From Adlercreutzia wanghongyangiae (lineage in GTDB: Bacteria; Actinomycetota; Coriobacteriia; Coriobacteriales; Eggerthellaceae), in NCBI RefSeq assembly GCF_035989245.1, contig NZ_JAYMFF010000009.1:1-64000 (forward strand): 64,000 bases of DNA. Reading direction: 5' to 3'. This document shows, piece by piece, positions 1 through 8,140 of the stretch; positions within the stretch are counted from its first letter, which is position 1; each line of letters begins with the position of its first letter. Under the pieces are notes generated by a model. It saw only the letters and a program-made list of their open reading frames with translations. It made no database searches and was not told the DNA's origin. The translations under genes were made by a program, and so were the position numbers.

Positions 1-47
1 CGGCCGTCCGCGCGGGACCTCGCGCGGGGCCTTTCGGGCGGGCTCTC

Positions 48-191
48 CGTAGGGGGCGGCTTCAGCCGCCCCTCCTGCCGGAAACGCTGCCCGCGGCCGA
101 GGGCGGGCTGAAGCCCGCCCCTACAGGATGCGGAGGAGCTGAAAGCCGCCCCTGCGGGATGCGGAGGGGCTGAGGGCCGCCACTGCAGCAG
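48..191. repeat. Cluster of GC-rich palindromic and tandem repeats
   Basis: The palindrome at 53-72 (GGGGCGGC, loop TTCA, GCCGCCCC) is followed by an inverted relative at 101-120 (GGGCGGGC, loop TGAA, GCCCGCCC). Two degenerate units of about 31 bp then follow in tandem (130-160 and 161-191), each of the form GCGGAGG-GCTGA-GCCGCC. A related palindrome lies at 43936-43966. These look like dispersed intergenic repeats. No gene is seen in 1-267. Confidence 0.6.
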
Positions 192-217
192 GAGTCGAAA
201 GCGGAAAAGACTAGCAT

Positions 218-250
218 ACGAAAAAGACCCCGTGTCGGGGTCTTTTTCGT
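218..250. terminator. Bidirectional intrinsic terminator
   Basis: A perfect 15-bp stem (218-232 with 236-250) has a 3-nt loop. A-rich and T-rich ends make it work in both directions. It ends the acyl-CoA dehydrogenase gene on the minus strand. Confidence 0.9.
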
Positions 251-267
251 TGGGGTGTGGAAGCCGC

Positions 268-1482
268 CTACAGGTTCGTGCCGGCGATCCAGTTCTGCTC
301 GGGGTATTCCAAAACGCCGTTGTGGCGGTTCAGCTCGCGGGCGATGGTGATGCGCTGGATGGTGGGAGCGCCCTCCTCCAGCCACATGGCGCGCACGTCG
401 CGGTACAAGCGCTCGGTGGGACCGTAGGGGGAGTCCTCGAAGTAACCGTCGCCGCCGAAGATCTCAAGCATCTCGTCGGACACCACGCGGGTGGTGTCGA
501 TGGAGAACAGCTTCGCCATGGCCGCCTTCTCGGCGATGTAGGGGCCGTGCGGGTCGCGGTCGTACTCGTCGGCGAATTCGATGACCATGCAGCGCAGCGC
601 GTGGATCATGGTGGCCATGTTGGCCAGTTTCATCTTGATGGCCTGGCGCTCCATGATGGGCTTGCCGAAGGTGATGCGGTCACGGGCACGGGCGATGGAA
701 ATCTCCAGCATGCGCTGGCACATGCCCAGGTTCGAGTCGGCGATATGCACGCGCGATACGGCCAGCGAGTGCATCGCCACTTCCATGCCCTGGCCCTCTT
801 CGCCCAGCAGGCACTTGGGGGGCAGGGTGACGTTGGTCATCTGGAAGCCGGCATGGCCCGCGCCGCGGCAGCCCATCATGTGCGGCATGGGCACCAGCTC
901 GAAGCCCGGGGCGTCCATGGGCACCCAGAAGGCCGACAGGCGCTCGTCGCCCTCTTTCTCGGGGTCGGTCACGGCGATGACGTAGGCGTACTGGGCCACG
1001 TCGGTGTGGGAGATGAGCCACTTCTCGCCGTTCAGCACCCAGTTGCCGTCGGCATCCTTCACGGCGGTGGTGTGCACGTCGGCGCCGGTGCCGCCGGTCT
1101 GCTCGGTCAGGGCAAAGCAGGTGAACACCGACTTGTCGGCGAACTGGGGCATGAACTCGGCCTTCAGCTCGTCGCAGCCGTAGTCATCCAGGATGCGCCA
1201 GTTCAGGTCGGCGGCGTAGTGCAGATGCATGCGCATGCCGCCCGGGCCACGCGAGAACTCCTCCTGCACCTGCAGGATCTCCTTCTCGGTGAAGCCCCAG
1301 CCGCCGTACTGCTCGGGCAGGGCGTAGCGGTACAGGTTGTTGGCGATGGCCATGTCGATGAATTCCTGCGGGAATTTATTGGTGACCTCCACCTCTTTCT
1401 GCATCTCCTCGAACGGCCCTTCAGCCAATTCGCGAACCTGCTTCAAAAAGGCGCGGAACTCTTCCTCGGAAAGCTTACCCAT
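268..1482 (-). CDS. Acyl-CoA dehydrogenase family protein
   Basis: The 404-aa product is a cytosolic FAD enzyme of the acyl-CoA dehydrogenase fold. It would introduce or reduce a C2-C3 double bond in an acyl-CoA and exchange electrons with ETF. Visible family motifs are LPEQYGG near residue 56, the FAD/substrate segment ALTEQTGGTGAD near 123, and the C-terminal LEEGAPTIQR near 380, whose Glu aligns with the catalytic base of medium-chain dehydrogenases. The start is the ATG at 1482 because AGGAGG lies at 1487-1492; an upstream in-frame ATG at 1560 has no such site. The gene is downstream of, and codirectional with, the TetR gene (135-bp gap) and ends at a strong terminator. The substrate is not identifiable. 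The family call is secure. Confidence 0.9.
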   Translation of the reverse strand: MGKLSEEEFRAFLKQVRELAEGPFEEMQKEVEVTNKFPQEFIDMAIANNLYRYALPEQYGGWGFTEKEILQVQEEFSRGPGGMRMHLHYAADLNWRILDDYGCDELKAEFMPQFADKSVFTCFALTEQTGGTGADVHTTAVKDADGNWVLNGEKWLISHTDVAQYAYVIAVTDPEKEGDERLSAFWVPMDAPGFELVPMPHMMGCRGAGHAGFQMTNVTLPPKCLLGEEGQGMEVAMHSLAVSRVHIADSNLGMCQRMLEISIARARDRITFGKPIMERQAIKMKLANMATMIHALRCMVIEFADEYDRDPHGPYIAEKAAMAKLFSIDTTRVVSDEMLEIFGGDGYFEDSPYGPTERLYRDVRAMWLEEGAPTIQRITIARELNRHNGVLEYPEQNWIAGTNL

Positions 1483-1617
1483 GAATCCTCCTGTTCGCTC
1501 GTGCGCGTGCGCGCGTGTTCCCTGGAGCCAGTTTGACAGGCCGCCGAGAACGAAGTCCAATAGGAATGCATCGAAAAAATAAACCGCGAAATAGGAACAA
1601 ACGATGAAAGGCCGCGC

Positions 1618-2271
1618 CTACAGGTTCCGCCGCATCTGGGCTTCCTTGATCTCATTTTCCAGCGAGCTGTGGATGATGTTGGCGAAAGGACCGCAGTCTG
1701 CGGCCAGGTTCTCCACGCCGTTTTGGTCGCAGCGGCGGATGTAGTAGTACAGGAACGCGCAGGTGTAGAACTCGGCGAGGAAGTCGATGTTCTCGCGGGG
1801 CAGGTAGCGGTTCGACAGGATAATGTCGATGTCGCGCTTCATGGCGGCCAGGTACAGCGCGTACAGGTAGTTGCGCAGCGAGTAGGGGCCGTTGTCCACC
1901 AGCGCCTGGCGGTAGAAGTTGCGGCGTCCCTGCAGCACCTCGGCGAAGCACTGGAAGAACTCGGCGTGGTCGAGCGAGCGCACGCCGGATTTCTGGGTGA
2001 TGTAGTAGGGGAAGCGCGCCACCGGGTCGTCGCTGGGCTCCTCGTACAGCAATACCGACTCGGAGAAGTGCTGCTTCAGCACCTGCCCCAGATCGTAGCG
2101 GAAGATCCAGATGATGAGCTTGTCCTTGTTCTCGAAGTGGTAGTAGAACGTCTTGCGGTTCTTGCCCGTCTTCGCGACGATGTCGCTGATTGACACCTTG
2201 CGCAGCGGTATCTCGTCGCACAGCGACACAAAGGCGTCGGAGATCAACAGCATGGTGTTGAGGGCATTCAT
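1618..2271 (-). CDS. TetR/AcrR family transcriptional regulator
   Basis: The 217-aa protein has an N-terminal TetR helix-turn-helix (residues 22-50, with ISDIVAKTGKNRKTFYYHF) and an all-helical C-terminal ligand domain rich in aromatic residues, as in TetR proteins with a short C-terminal domain. A GAGGG Shine-Dalgarno precedes the ATG. It is transcribed divergently from the enoate-reductase gene at 2734 across a 462-bp gap and lies just upstream of an acyl-CoA dehydrogenase gene on the same strand. Local control of one or both neighbours, perhaps in response to an acyl-CoA or aromatic acid, is an inference from this arrangement. No operator could be assigned with confidence. Confidence 0.88.
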   Translation of the reverse strand: MNALNTMLLISDAFVSLCDEIPLRKVSISDIVAKTGKNRKTFYYHFENKDKLIIWIFRYDLGQVLKQHFSESVLLYEEPSDDPVARFPYYITQKSGVRSLDHAEFFQCFAEVLQGRRNFYRQALVDNGPYSLRNYLYALYLAAMKRDIDIILSNRYLPRENIDFLAEFYTCAFLYYYIRRCDQNGVENLAADCGPFANIIHSSLENEIKEAQMRRNL

Positions 2272-2733
2272 GCGGGCCCCTCCCTCGTATGGCCGAAAAC
2301 CTTGCGGGACGGAAGCGCCCCAGCGTTAAACGATGCACCTATTATAAAGGCCTTTTCCGGTCAAAATGCGGTCATTTTTCCGAGAGTGGGCAATTTGAGC
2401 GGATAACAGACCACTAAATTTGATGGTTTTGAGGGTCAAATGAAAGGAAAAATCAATGAATTGCCTATGGTGGGAAAGGAATTACCGATACTTGACTACA
2501 CAATTATAAATATCTGTCCATCGAAAAAGAAACTGAAGTCCGTAGAATAAGGAGCCAAGAGGAGACTTGGGAAGACGGGTTGCTCACAGTACCGGTCAAG
2601 ACGGGTCGCATTGGGTGGCAAGCGCCACACCGCGTGGGACAGGATCACGAACCTGGGGATTCATCCTACGCAGTACGGTGAAACTGCCCGATATCCTTTA
2701 CGTTCTATGGGGAATAAGGAAAGGAGTTACGCT
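2272..2733. promoter_or_regulatory. Divergent intergenic region with long leader of the enoate reductase gene
   Basis: This 462-bp gap separates divergent genes. Its TetR-proximal half is AT-rich, with TATAAA at 2505-2510 as a possible -10 element for the rightward gene. Transcription from there would give a leader of roughly 215 nt, GC-rich and able to fold locally (for example GCAGT/ACTGC near 2670-2690). The open frame that runs through the leader has no ribosome-binding site at its ATG codons and is not called. No known riboswitch was recognised. Confidence 0.4.
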
Positions 2734-4815
2734 GTGGCAAAGTACCAGAAATTGCTGGAGCCGCTCAAGATCGGCAATGTGGAGCTGAAGAATCGCTTCA
2801 TCATGCTCCCGATGACCATCGAGAAGGTGGACAACTACCACGTGACCGACGACCTGGTCGACTTCTACGAGCAGCGCGCCAAGGGCGGCGTCGGCCTGAT
2901 CGAGATCGGCTCCTGCTATGTGTGCGACTGCTTCGGCACCGAGCCCAAGTACCATACGACCACCGGCGCCTGCGGCTGCTGGGACGACGAGTTCATCCCC
3001 GGCTTCAAGCGCATCGCCGACGTGTGCCATCCTCATGGCGCCAAGGTTGCCGCCCAGCTGCAGCTGTGCTACGAGTGGCGCGCCTCCGGCGATGACCCGC
3101 TGCTGTCCTACGCGCCTTCCGCCGACGTGCCCTCCGGCCCGTTCGTGGGCATGCCCGAGCGCGAGTACACCAAAGAGGAGATCGCCCAGGTCGTGAAGCA
3201 GTACGGCGAGGCTGCCCGTCGCTGCAAGGACGCCGGCATCGACATCATCGAGATTCACGCCGGCATCGGCTACATGGTGATGCGCTTCTTGTCCAAGTAC
3301 TCCAACCACCGTACCGACGAGTACGGCGGAAGCCCGGAGAACCGCGCTCGCCTGCTGACCGAGATCATCGACGAGATCCACAAGACCTGCGGCGACGACA
3401 TGCCCATCCTGGTGCGCATCTCCGCCGACGACCTGATGCCCGACGGCAACCGCATCGAGGACACCCTCGAGCTCATCCCGATCATCGAGGCCCACGGTGT
3501 GGACGCCTGGTCCATCCAGGCCGGCTTCCATGAGGCTCCGCGCCCCGTGGCCAACCAGATCGTTCCCGAGGGCGAGTTCATCGGCCTGGCCAAGCAGTGC
3601 AAGACCGTGACCAGCAAGCCCGTGTTCCCCGGCACCCGCATCAACACGCTGGACATGTGCGACAAGGTGGTCAACGAGGGCTATGGCGACGCGGTGGGCA
3701 TGGCCCGTCAGTTCATCGCCGACCCGGCCACGGCCGGCAAGGTGGCCGCGGGCCATCCCGAGCAGGTTCGTCCCTGCATCGTGTGCTCGCGCTGCCTGGA
3801 CAACATCTTCATCGGCAAGCCGTGCCAGTGCTCGGTGAACGCCAACGTGTGGCAGGGCGTGGAAGTGGGCCTGCCCGAGGATCATCCGGCGACCGAGCAG
3901 CAGCACGTGGTCGTCGTGGGCGCCGGCCCCGGCGGCATGGAGGCGGCTCGCGTGGCGGCTCTGCGCGGCCACAAGGTGACCGTGGTGGATCACTCCGACC
4001 GTGTGGGCGGCCTGCTGAACATGGCCCAGGTGCTGAACGCCAACATCGAGCCTCTGGTGTCCTACTGGCAGGGCGAGGCCGGCCTGCATGACAACATCAA
4101 GGTGGTGCTGAAGCAGGACGTCGACGTCGACTACCTGAAGTCTCTGAACCCCGACCAGGTGATCCTCTCGCCCGGCGGCGGCATCATCCCCATCGACGTG
4201 CCCGGCATCGACGGCAAGAACGTCGTGAAGTCCGAGGACATCAAGGCCATGTGCAACGGCGTGGTTCCCGAGGGCAAGGGCATGCTGTGGAAGGCCGCTG
4301 TGGCCGCCATCAAGGCCCAGGGCGGCACCGTCGGGTTCATGCGCATGGGCCTGAACATGGCCACCGGCCCCACGGCCATCGTGGGCAAGCGCGTGGTGGT
4401 CGTGGGCGGCGGCTTCGCCGGCCTGGAAGTGGCCGAGGCCATGTGCGACAACCGCGAGATCACGGTGATCGATCCGGCCAAGAAGATGGGCAACGGCATC
4501 GGCATCATCGACAAGAACCCCACCATCAACCTGCTCAAGAAGAAGGGCGTGAAGCTGATGCCCTCCACCGAGCTCATCGAGGTGACCAAGAAGGGCGCCA
4601 AGGTGAAGAACGTGGAAACGGGCGAGGAGCAGCTGCTCGAGTGCGATACCGTGCTCACCTCGGTGGGCGTCGAGGCCAACACCACCCTGTACGACGAGGT
4701 CGTGAAGGTGTGGCCGCATGCCAAGCTCATCGGCGACGCCACCACCCCGGCCGGCAAGGTGTACCGCACCCTCGAGGCCGTCAAGGGCGGCTACGAGGCC
4801 TCGATGGCCATCTAA
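2734..4815 (+). CDS. NADH:flavin oxidoreductase/2-enoate reductase (OYE family, Fe-S flavoprotein)
   Basis: The 693-aa protein has the three-domain layout of 2,4-dienoyl-CoA reductase, 2-enoate reductase and BaiCD/BaiH. An FMN-binding TIM barrel comes first (about 1-340, with IHAGIGY and DEYGGSPENRARL). A 4Fe-4S cysteine cluster follows (Cys348, 351, 354 and 364 or 366). A FAD/NAD(P)H domain ends it, with VVVVGAGPGG near 392 and VVVVGGGFAG near 553. The third cysteine comes after two residues, where CxxCxxxC is usual. The start is the GTG at 2734, seven bases after AAGGAG. Expected chemistry is NAD(P)H-dependent reduction of an activated C=C bond in the cytosol. The neighbouring acyl-CoA dehydrogenases suggest an enoyl-CoA or enoate substrate, but bile acid, flavonoid or cinnamate reduction cannot be separated by eye. 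Confidence 0.9.
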   Translation: MAKYQKLLEPLKIGNVELKNRFIMLPMTIEKVDNYHVTDDLVDFYEQRAKGGVGLIEIGSCYVCDCFGTEPKYHTTTGACGCWDDEFIPGFKRIADVCHPHGAKVAAQLQLCYEWRASGDDPLLSYAPSADVPSGPFVGMPEREYTKEEIAQVVKQYGEAARRCKDAGIDIIEIHAGIGYMVMRFLSKYSNHRTDEYGGSPENRARLLTEIIDEIHKTCGDDMPILVRISADDLMPDGNRIEDTLELIPIIEAHGVDAWSIQAGFHEAPRPVANQIVPEGEFIGLAKQCKTVTSKPVFPGTRINTLDMCDKVVNEGYGDAVGMARQFIADPATAGKVAAGHPEQVRPCIVCSRCLDNIFIGKPCQCSVNANVWQGVEVGLPEDHPATEQQHVVVVGAGPGGMEAARVAALRGHKVTVVDHSDRVGGLLNMAQVLNANIEPLVSYWQGEAGLHDNIKVVLKQDVDVDYLKSLNPDQVILSPGGGIIPIDVPGIDGKNVVKSEDIKAMCNGVVPEGKGMLWKAAVAAIKAQGGTVGFMRMGLNMATGPTAIVGKRVVVVGGGFAGLEVAEAMCDNREITVIDPAKKMGNGIGIIDKNPTINLLKKKGVKLMPSTELIEVTKKGAKVKNVETGEEQLLECDTVLTSVGVEANTTLYDEVVKVWPHAKLIGDATTPAGKVYRTLEAVKGGYEASMAI

Positions 4816-4935
4816 ATCGGGCCTTAACCCCGATAATCAGGGCGCCGCACCCCGTCGGCGCGGCGCCCCGCTTTCCAATTTCGGTTCAAACGCAGCAGCG
4901 TTTTGAATAAAGTCAAAGCCTTAAAGGAGGAAGAA

Positions 4936-6120
4936 ATGGATTTCAGCTATTCCCAGCAGCAGCTCGAGATCAAGCGCGGCATCCGCGAGTGGGGCAAGAA
5001 GCACCTGACCGAGGAGGTCATCGCCGCCGGTTACAAGAACCGTGGCATCGCCCCCGAGGTTGCCAAGTCCTGGGTTGACGAGGGTTGGGGTCTCTACGGT
5101 CTGCCCGAGGAGTACGGTGGAAAGCCGGTCGACAAGCAGACCATGGCCATGATCATCGAGGAGCTGAACCACTGCGGCGGCAACATCCCCATGGCTCCCA
5201 ACCTGCTCATCATGTTCGACATGGCTGAGTTCGGCACCCCCGAGCAGATCCAGTACGCCATGGACTACTACAAGGAGAACGGCTACCCGCCGTACTGCCT
5301 GGCCATCTCCGAGCCCGGCGCCGGCTCCGACAACCAGGGCATGACCACCTGCGCCACCCGCGACGCCGACGGCAAGATCCACATCAACGGCACGAAGACC
5401 TGGGTGACCTCTGGTGAGAACTCCGACGGCTTCATCGTGGTGTGCAAGGACGAGGACCCCTCCCGTGAGAACAAGGAGATGTCCATGTACCTGGTGCCCG
5501 CCAACTCCAAGGGCGTCACCATCGAGCCGCTGAACAAGATCGGCATGCAGATCATGCCCTTCTCGAAGATCATCTTCGACGACGTCGTGGTGGACGAGAG
5601 CGCTCTGCTGGGCATCAAGGGCAAGGGCTTCCTGCAGCTGATGAAGAACTTCGAGTGGGAGCGCTGCGTGCTGCTGGCCGAGCTCCTCGGCGAGGCTCAG
5701 GCTGCCATGGACGACGCTTGCGCTTGGGTTAACGAGCGTCAGCAGTTCGGCAAGGGCATCAAGACCTTCCAGCTCGTGCAGGAGCACATCGTCGAGATGC
5801 AGATCGCTCTGACCAACACCCGTAACTTCCTGTATCGCACCTGCTGGAAGATGGACAACGGCATTCCGGTGAACAACGACGCCGCCATGCTGAAGCGCTA
5901 CGGCGCCCCGGCGCTCACCGACGTGTGCTCTCGCGCCCTGCAGCTCATGGGCGGCCTGGGCTTCACCGACGAGACCCGCGTGTCCCGCCTCATGCTGGAC
6001 TGCCGTGGCTTCCAGATCGGTGGCGGCACCGTGGAGATCATGGTGCACATCTCCGGCCGTGGCATCCTCAAGGAGTACGCCAAGGCTGCCGAGGATCCGG
6101 ATTACCTCTGGACCATCTAA
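4936..6120 (+). CDS. Acyl-CoA dehydrogenase family protein lacking the usual C-terminal Glu
   Basis: The 394-aa protein has the full acyl-CoA dehydrogenase fold: LPEEYGG near 58, AISEPGAGSDNQ near 122 and ALQLMGGLGF near 335. The segment that usually reads YEGT reads IGGGTVEI, so the canonical catalytic Glu appears to be Gly. The base may lie elsewhere, as in some long-chain and steroid enzymes, or the protein may work as a reductase or a heteromer partner. It is close to the 23860-25020 paralogue, which keeps AEGT. The start is the ATG at 4936, five bases after AAAGGAGG. It lies 120 bp after the enoate reductase on the same strand and ends at a terminator, so the two may form one transcription unit. 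Confidence 0.88.
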   Translation: MDFSYSQQQLEIKRGIREWGKKHLTEEVIAAGYKNRGIAPEVAKSWVDEGWGLYGLPEEYGGKPVDKQTMAMIIEELNHCGGNIPMAPNLLIMFDMAEFGTPEQIQYAMDYYKENGYPPYCLAISEPGAGSDNQGMTTCATRDADGKIHINGTKTWVTSGENSDGFIVVCKDEDPSRENKEMSMYLVPANSKGVTIEPLNKIGMQIMPFSKIIFDDVVVDESALLGIKGKGFLQLMKNFEWERCVLLAELLGEAQAAMDDACAWVNERQQFGKGIKTFQLVQEHIVEMQIALTNTRNFLYRTCWKMDNGIPVNNDAAMLKRYGAPALTDVCSRALQLMGGLGFTDETRVSRLMLDCRGFQIGGGTVEIMVHISGRGILKEYAKAAEDPDYLWTI

Positions 6121-6149
6121 ATCGCCTCTGCGATTTCCAACTCGGAAGC

Positions 6150-6177
6150 AAAGGGACCCGCGAAAGCGGGTCCCTTT
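6150..6177 (+). terminator. Intrinsic terminator after the acyl-CoA dehydrogenase gene
   Basis: A perfect 12-bp stem (6150-6161 with 6166-6177) with a GAAA tetraloop is followed by CTTTGTT. Confidence 0.9.
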
Positions 6178-6190
6178 CTTTGTTGGCGGT

Positions 6191-6390
6191 GGTGGGGCGC
6201 CCCGGAGGGCGCCGCCCGCCGCCCGCTGATCGCTTTTCCCGCTGCGAACGCGGCTACGGAATCAGCGAAGATGACGCACATGAGTCGGTACCATCCCAGC
6301 ATCGTTGCTGCTGAAGTAGAAGCTGATTCTTAACAGCCGCGCTCTCCGCGGGGCGATCAGAGGTCGGCGGGTAGCGCCCTCCGGGGCACC
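6191..6390. repeat. 200-nt imperfect inverted repeat
   Basis: Arms at 6191-6233 and 6353-6390 match over most of their length; both include the block GGAGGGCGC or its complement and GATCGC/GCGATC ends. Inside them, GCGGCT-acg-GAATCAGC (6250-6266) pairs with GCTGATTC-ttaac-AGCCGC (6322-6340). Nothing codes here. It could be a MITE-like element or a long RNA hairpin. Confidence 0.6.
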
Positions 6391-6429
6391 GTTTCCGATC
6401 TGGGACAGATGCGAATGAGGGCATACGAA

Positions 6430-6451
6430 AAGGGCGCCCGCGGGCGCCCTT
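6430..6451 (-). terminator. Perfect 22-bp palindrome, terminator of the minus-strand gene
   Basis: AAGGGCGCCCG is followed directly by its complement. On the minus strand it is followed by TTTCGT, and it lies 12 nt past the stop codon of the 6464-7240 gene. Confidence 0.75.
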
Positions 6452-6463
6452 CGATCGTTTCGG

Positions 6464-7240
6464 CTATGCTTGGTCCTGCGCCGGCTTGGGGGCCTTCGCC
6501 TTCTTTCTGGTGCGGCGGCCATGGCAGGTCATGCCCACTTTGCGGATGGTGCAGGTACGCACGTTGTGACAGTAGGCGCAGCCGCGGCGCTTCTTCTGGG
6601 TCTCGTTGTACAGGCCGATAACGCCCCAGGTGCTCCAGCGATCCGATGGCGTGCCGTCCTCGTCGGCCGTAAGGCCCAGGCGCTTCTCCGTTTGCACGAA
6701 GAACGACAGCGTCTTGTTCATGGTAAGGGGGAAGTCCTCGGTGCCGCATTCCAGGGTGCTGCCGCGGTGCAGCCCGCGCTCGTGGGCGTCGTCGGCGATG
6801 GCGGCGGCCAGCTTGTCGGCGGCCAGCGAAGTCATGGCCTCCAGGCAGGCGTCGAACAGCAGGCTTTCCATGTCGCTGTGCACCAGGCGGTCGCGCAGTC
6901 GGGCGATCTGCTCGTCGGTGCCCACGGTGGATACGGCCATGGCGGTGTGCTCGGCCTCGCTCATGCGCTCGTAGGCGGCCTCGCCGTAGAGCACGGCGAG
7001 CGTGCCCACCAATTTGATGGCCGGTTCGGTGTACTTCGGCGGAAGGGTGCAGGTGGCGGGGTTGAACAGCTTGTACACGCCCCGGGGGTGCAGCTCGGCG
7101 CTCATGGCGTCGGCCATGGCGCAGATGGAATCGCCCAGCATGGGGTCGTCGCACAGGGCGGCGTCGAGGAATGCCTCGACGACGGCGGGGTCGATCTTCT
7201 CCACCGCGCAATCGATCCCGTGGATAGTGTGCACTTGCAT
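6464..7240 (-). CDS. Probable B12-dependent methionine synthase activation-domain-like protein
   Basis: The 258-aa soluble protein has no secretion signal. Residues about 85-215 follow the pattern of stand-alone methionine-synthase reactivation-domain proteins of anaerobes: a conserved core AVSTVGTDEQ, a helical stretch around LLFDACLEAM, then CGTEDFPL and WGVIGL. A basic C-terminal tail carries Cys221, 224, 230 and 239 (CxxC-x5-C-x8-C), a likely Zn or Fe-S site. In the known family this fold binds SAM and reactivates cob(II)alamin. Here that role is inferred from pattern only. There is no methionine synthase or corrinoid protein beside it. A weak GAGGC precedes the ATG. It is divergent from coaD. 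Confidence 0.55.
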   Translation of the reverse strand: MQVHTIHGIDCAVEKIDPAVVEAFLDAALCDDPMLGDSICAMADAMSAELHPRGVYKLFNPATCTLPPKYTEPAIKLVGTLAVLYGEAAYERMSEAEHTAMAVSTVGTDEQIARLRDRLVHSDMESLLFDACLEAMTSLAADKLAAAIADDAHERGLHRGSTLECGTEDFPLTMNKTLSFFVQTEKRLGLTADEDGTPSDRWSTWGVIGLYNETQKKRRGCAYCHNVRTCTIRKVGMTCHGRRTRKKAKAPKPAQDQA

Positions 7241-7534
7241 GGCTGCCTCGATTCTCGATCAGCTCTTCCTTATGGGACACATTCTAGCAATGAATCCGTG
7301 TAAATGGAGCGCCGATGGCGCGTTATCGAGAGGAAAAATAGATGCACGGGGTTTATTTATGGGACATAAGACAGTTTATGTCTATATCTGTCGCGAGCAT
7401 TCTTGCCTACAATCAGAAAAGGAGTTCGCGTGCCGCCTGAGGGGAATGAGGGACGGCCGCGCGCGCATCGTGTACACTCGTCGGGAACACCGCGCCGATC
7501 GGCGCGGGCGACCTTTGAGGGAAAAGGAGCTTTC
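7241..7534. promoter_or_regulatory. Divergent intergenic region with a palindromic operator candidate
   Basis: A 7-6-7 inverted repeat, GACATAA-gacagt-TTATGTC, lies at 7363-7382 between the divergent 6464-7240 gene and coaD. A second GGGACA half-site lies near 7274. TACACT near 7473 may be the -10 element of coaD. No gene is seen. Confidence 0.4.
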
Positions 7535-8029
7535 GTGAAACGTGCGCTTACCCCCGGCACTTTCGATCCCATCACCGTCGGGCATCTGGACGTTATCAGC
7601 CGCGCGGCGCAGCTGGTGGACGAGGTTGTGGTGGCCGTGGCCGTATCGGCGAAGAAGAAGCCGCTGTTCTCGCTGGAAGAGCGGGTGGCGCTGGTGGAGG
7701 AGGCCACACGCGATCTGCCCAACGTGCGCGTGGAACCCTTCGACGAGCTGCTGGTCGACTTCGCCCGGCGGATGGACGCCCAGGCCGTCGTGAAGGGCCT
7801 GCGGGCCATCACCGACTTCGAGTACGAGTTCCAGATGACGGCGCTCAACTACCAGCTGGACAAAGAGCTGGAGACGTTGTTCATCATGTCCACGCCCCAG
7901 CACATGTACCTGTCGTCGTCCATCGTGCGCGAGATCGCGTCGCTCGGTGGCGACGTTTCGCAGTTCGTGAGCCCCTGCGTGGAGGATGCGCTGCGCCGCC
8001 GTTATGCAGAGCTGGCAGCGGAAAAGTAG
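7535..8029 (+). CDS. coaD: Phosphopantetheine adenylyltransferase
   Basis: CoaD transfers AMP from ATP to 4'-phosphopantetheine, the penultimate step of CoA synthesis. The 164-aa length is typical. The nucleotidyl-transferase signature TPGTFDPITVGHLD at the N-terminus contains the T/HxGH-type site, and the C-terminal SSSIVREIASLGG is also diagnostic. The start is the GTG at 7535, five bases after AAGGAG; the open frame extends upstream without a good site. It stands alone, facing the same way as the ETF operon, with a hairpin terminator between them. Its presence in an island of CoA-dependent enzymes may be coincidental. Confidence 0.95.
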   Translation: MKRALTPGTFDPITVGHLDVISRAAQLVDEVVVAVAVSAKKKPLFSLEERVALVEEATRDLPNVRVEPFDELLVDFARRMDAQAVVKGLRAITDFEYEFQMTALNYQLDKELETLFIMSTPQHMYLSSSIVREIASLGGDVSQFVSPCVEDALRRRYAELAAEK

Positions 8030-8075
8030 GACAAAATTTCCCTTATTAGGGAATAAGAAATTCCAATAGTAAACA

Positions 8076-8116
8076 AAAGGCTGCATTCTGTCCCGTTGAG
8101 GCAGGAAGCAGCCTTT
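8076..8116 (+). terminator. Terminator after coaD
   Basis: AAAGGCTGC (8076-8084) pairs with GCAGCCTTT (8108-8116) around a partly paired loop. Confidence 0.6.
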
Positions 8117-8140
8117 CACTTATTTGGACAAAAGTGAATT

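Noticed and set aside
48..191. CRISPR-like tandem repeat at the window start
   Set aside because: Units are adjacent or degenerate without unique spacers; they are palindromic intergenic repeats.
2611..2733. N-terminal extension of the enoate reductase from an upstream ATG
   Set aside because: No Shine-Dalgarno precedes the ATG at 2611, while AAGGAG sits seven bases before the GTG at 2734 where family similarity begins.
2572..2733. Group II intron or known riboswitch in the enoate reductase leader
   Set aside because: Short stretches looked suggestive, but no domain V hairpin or conserved riboswitch core could be found.
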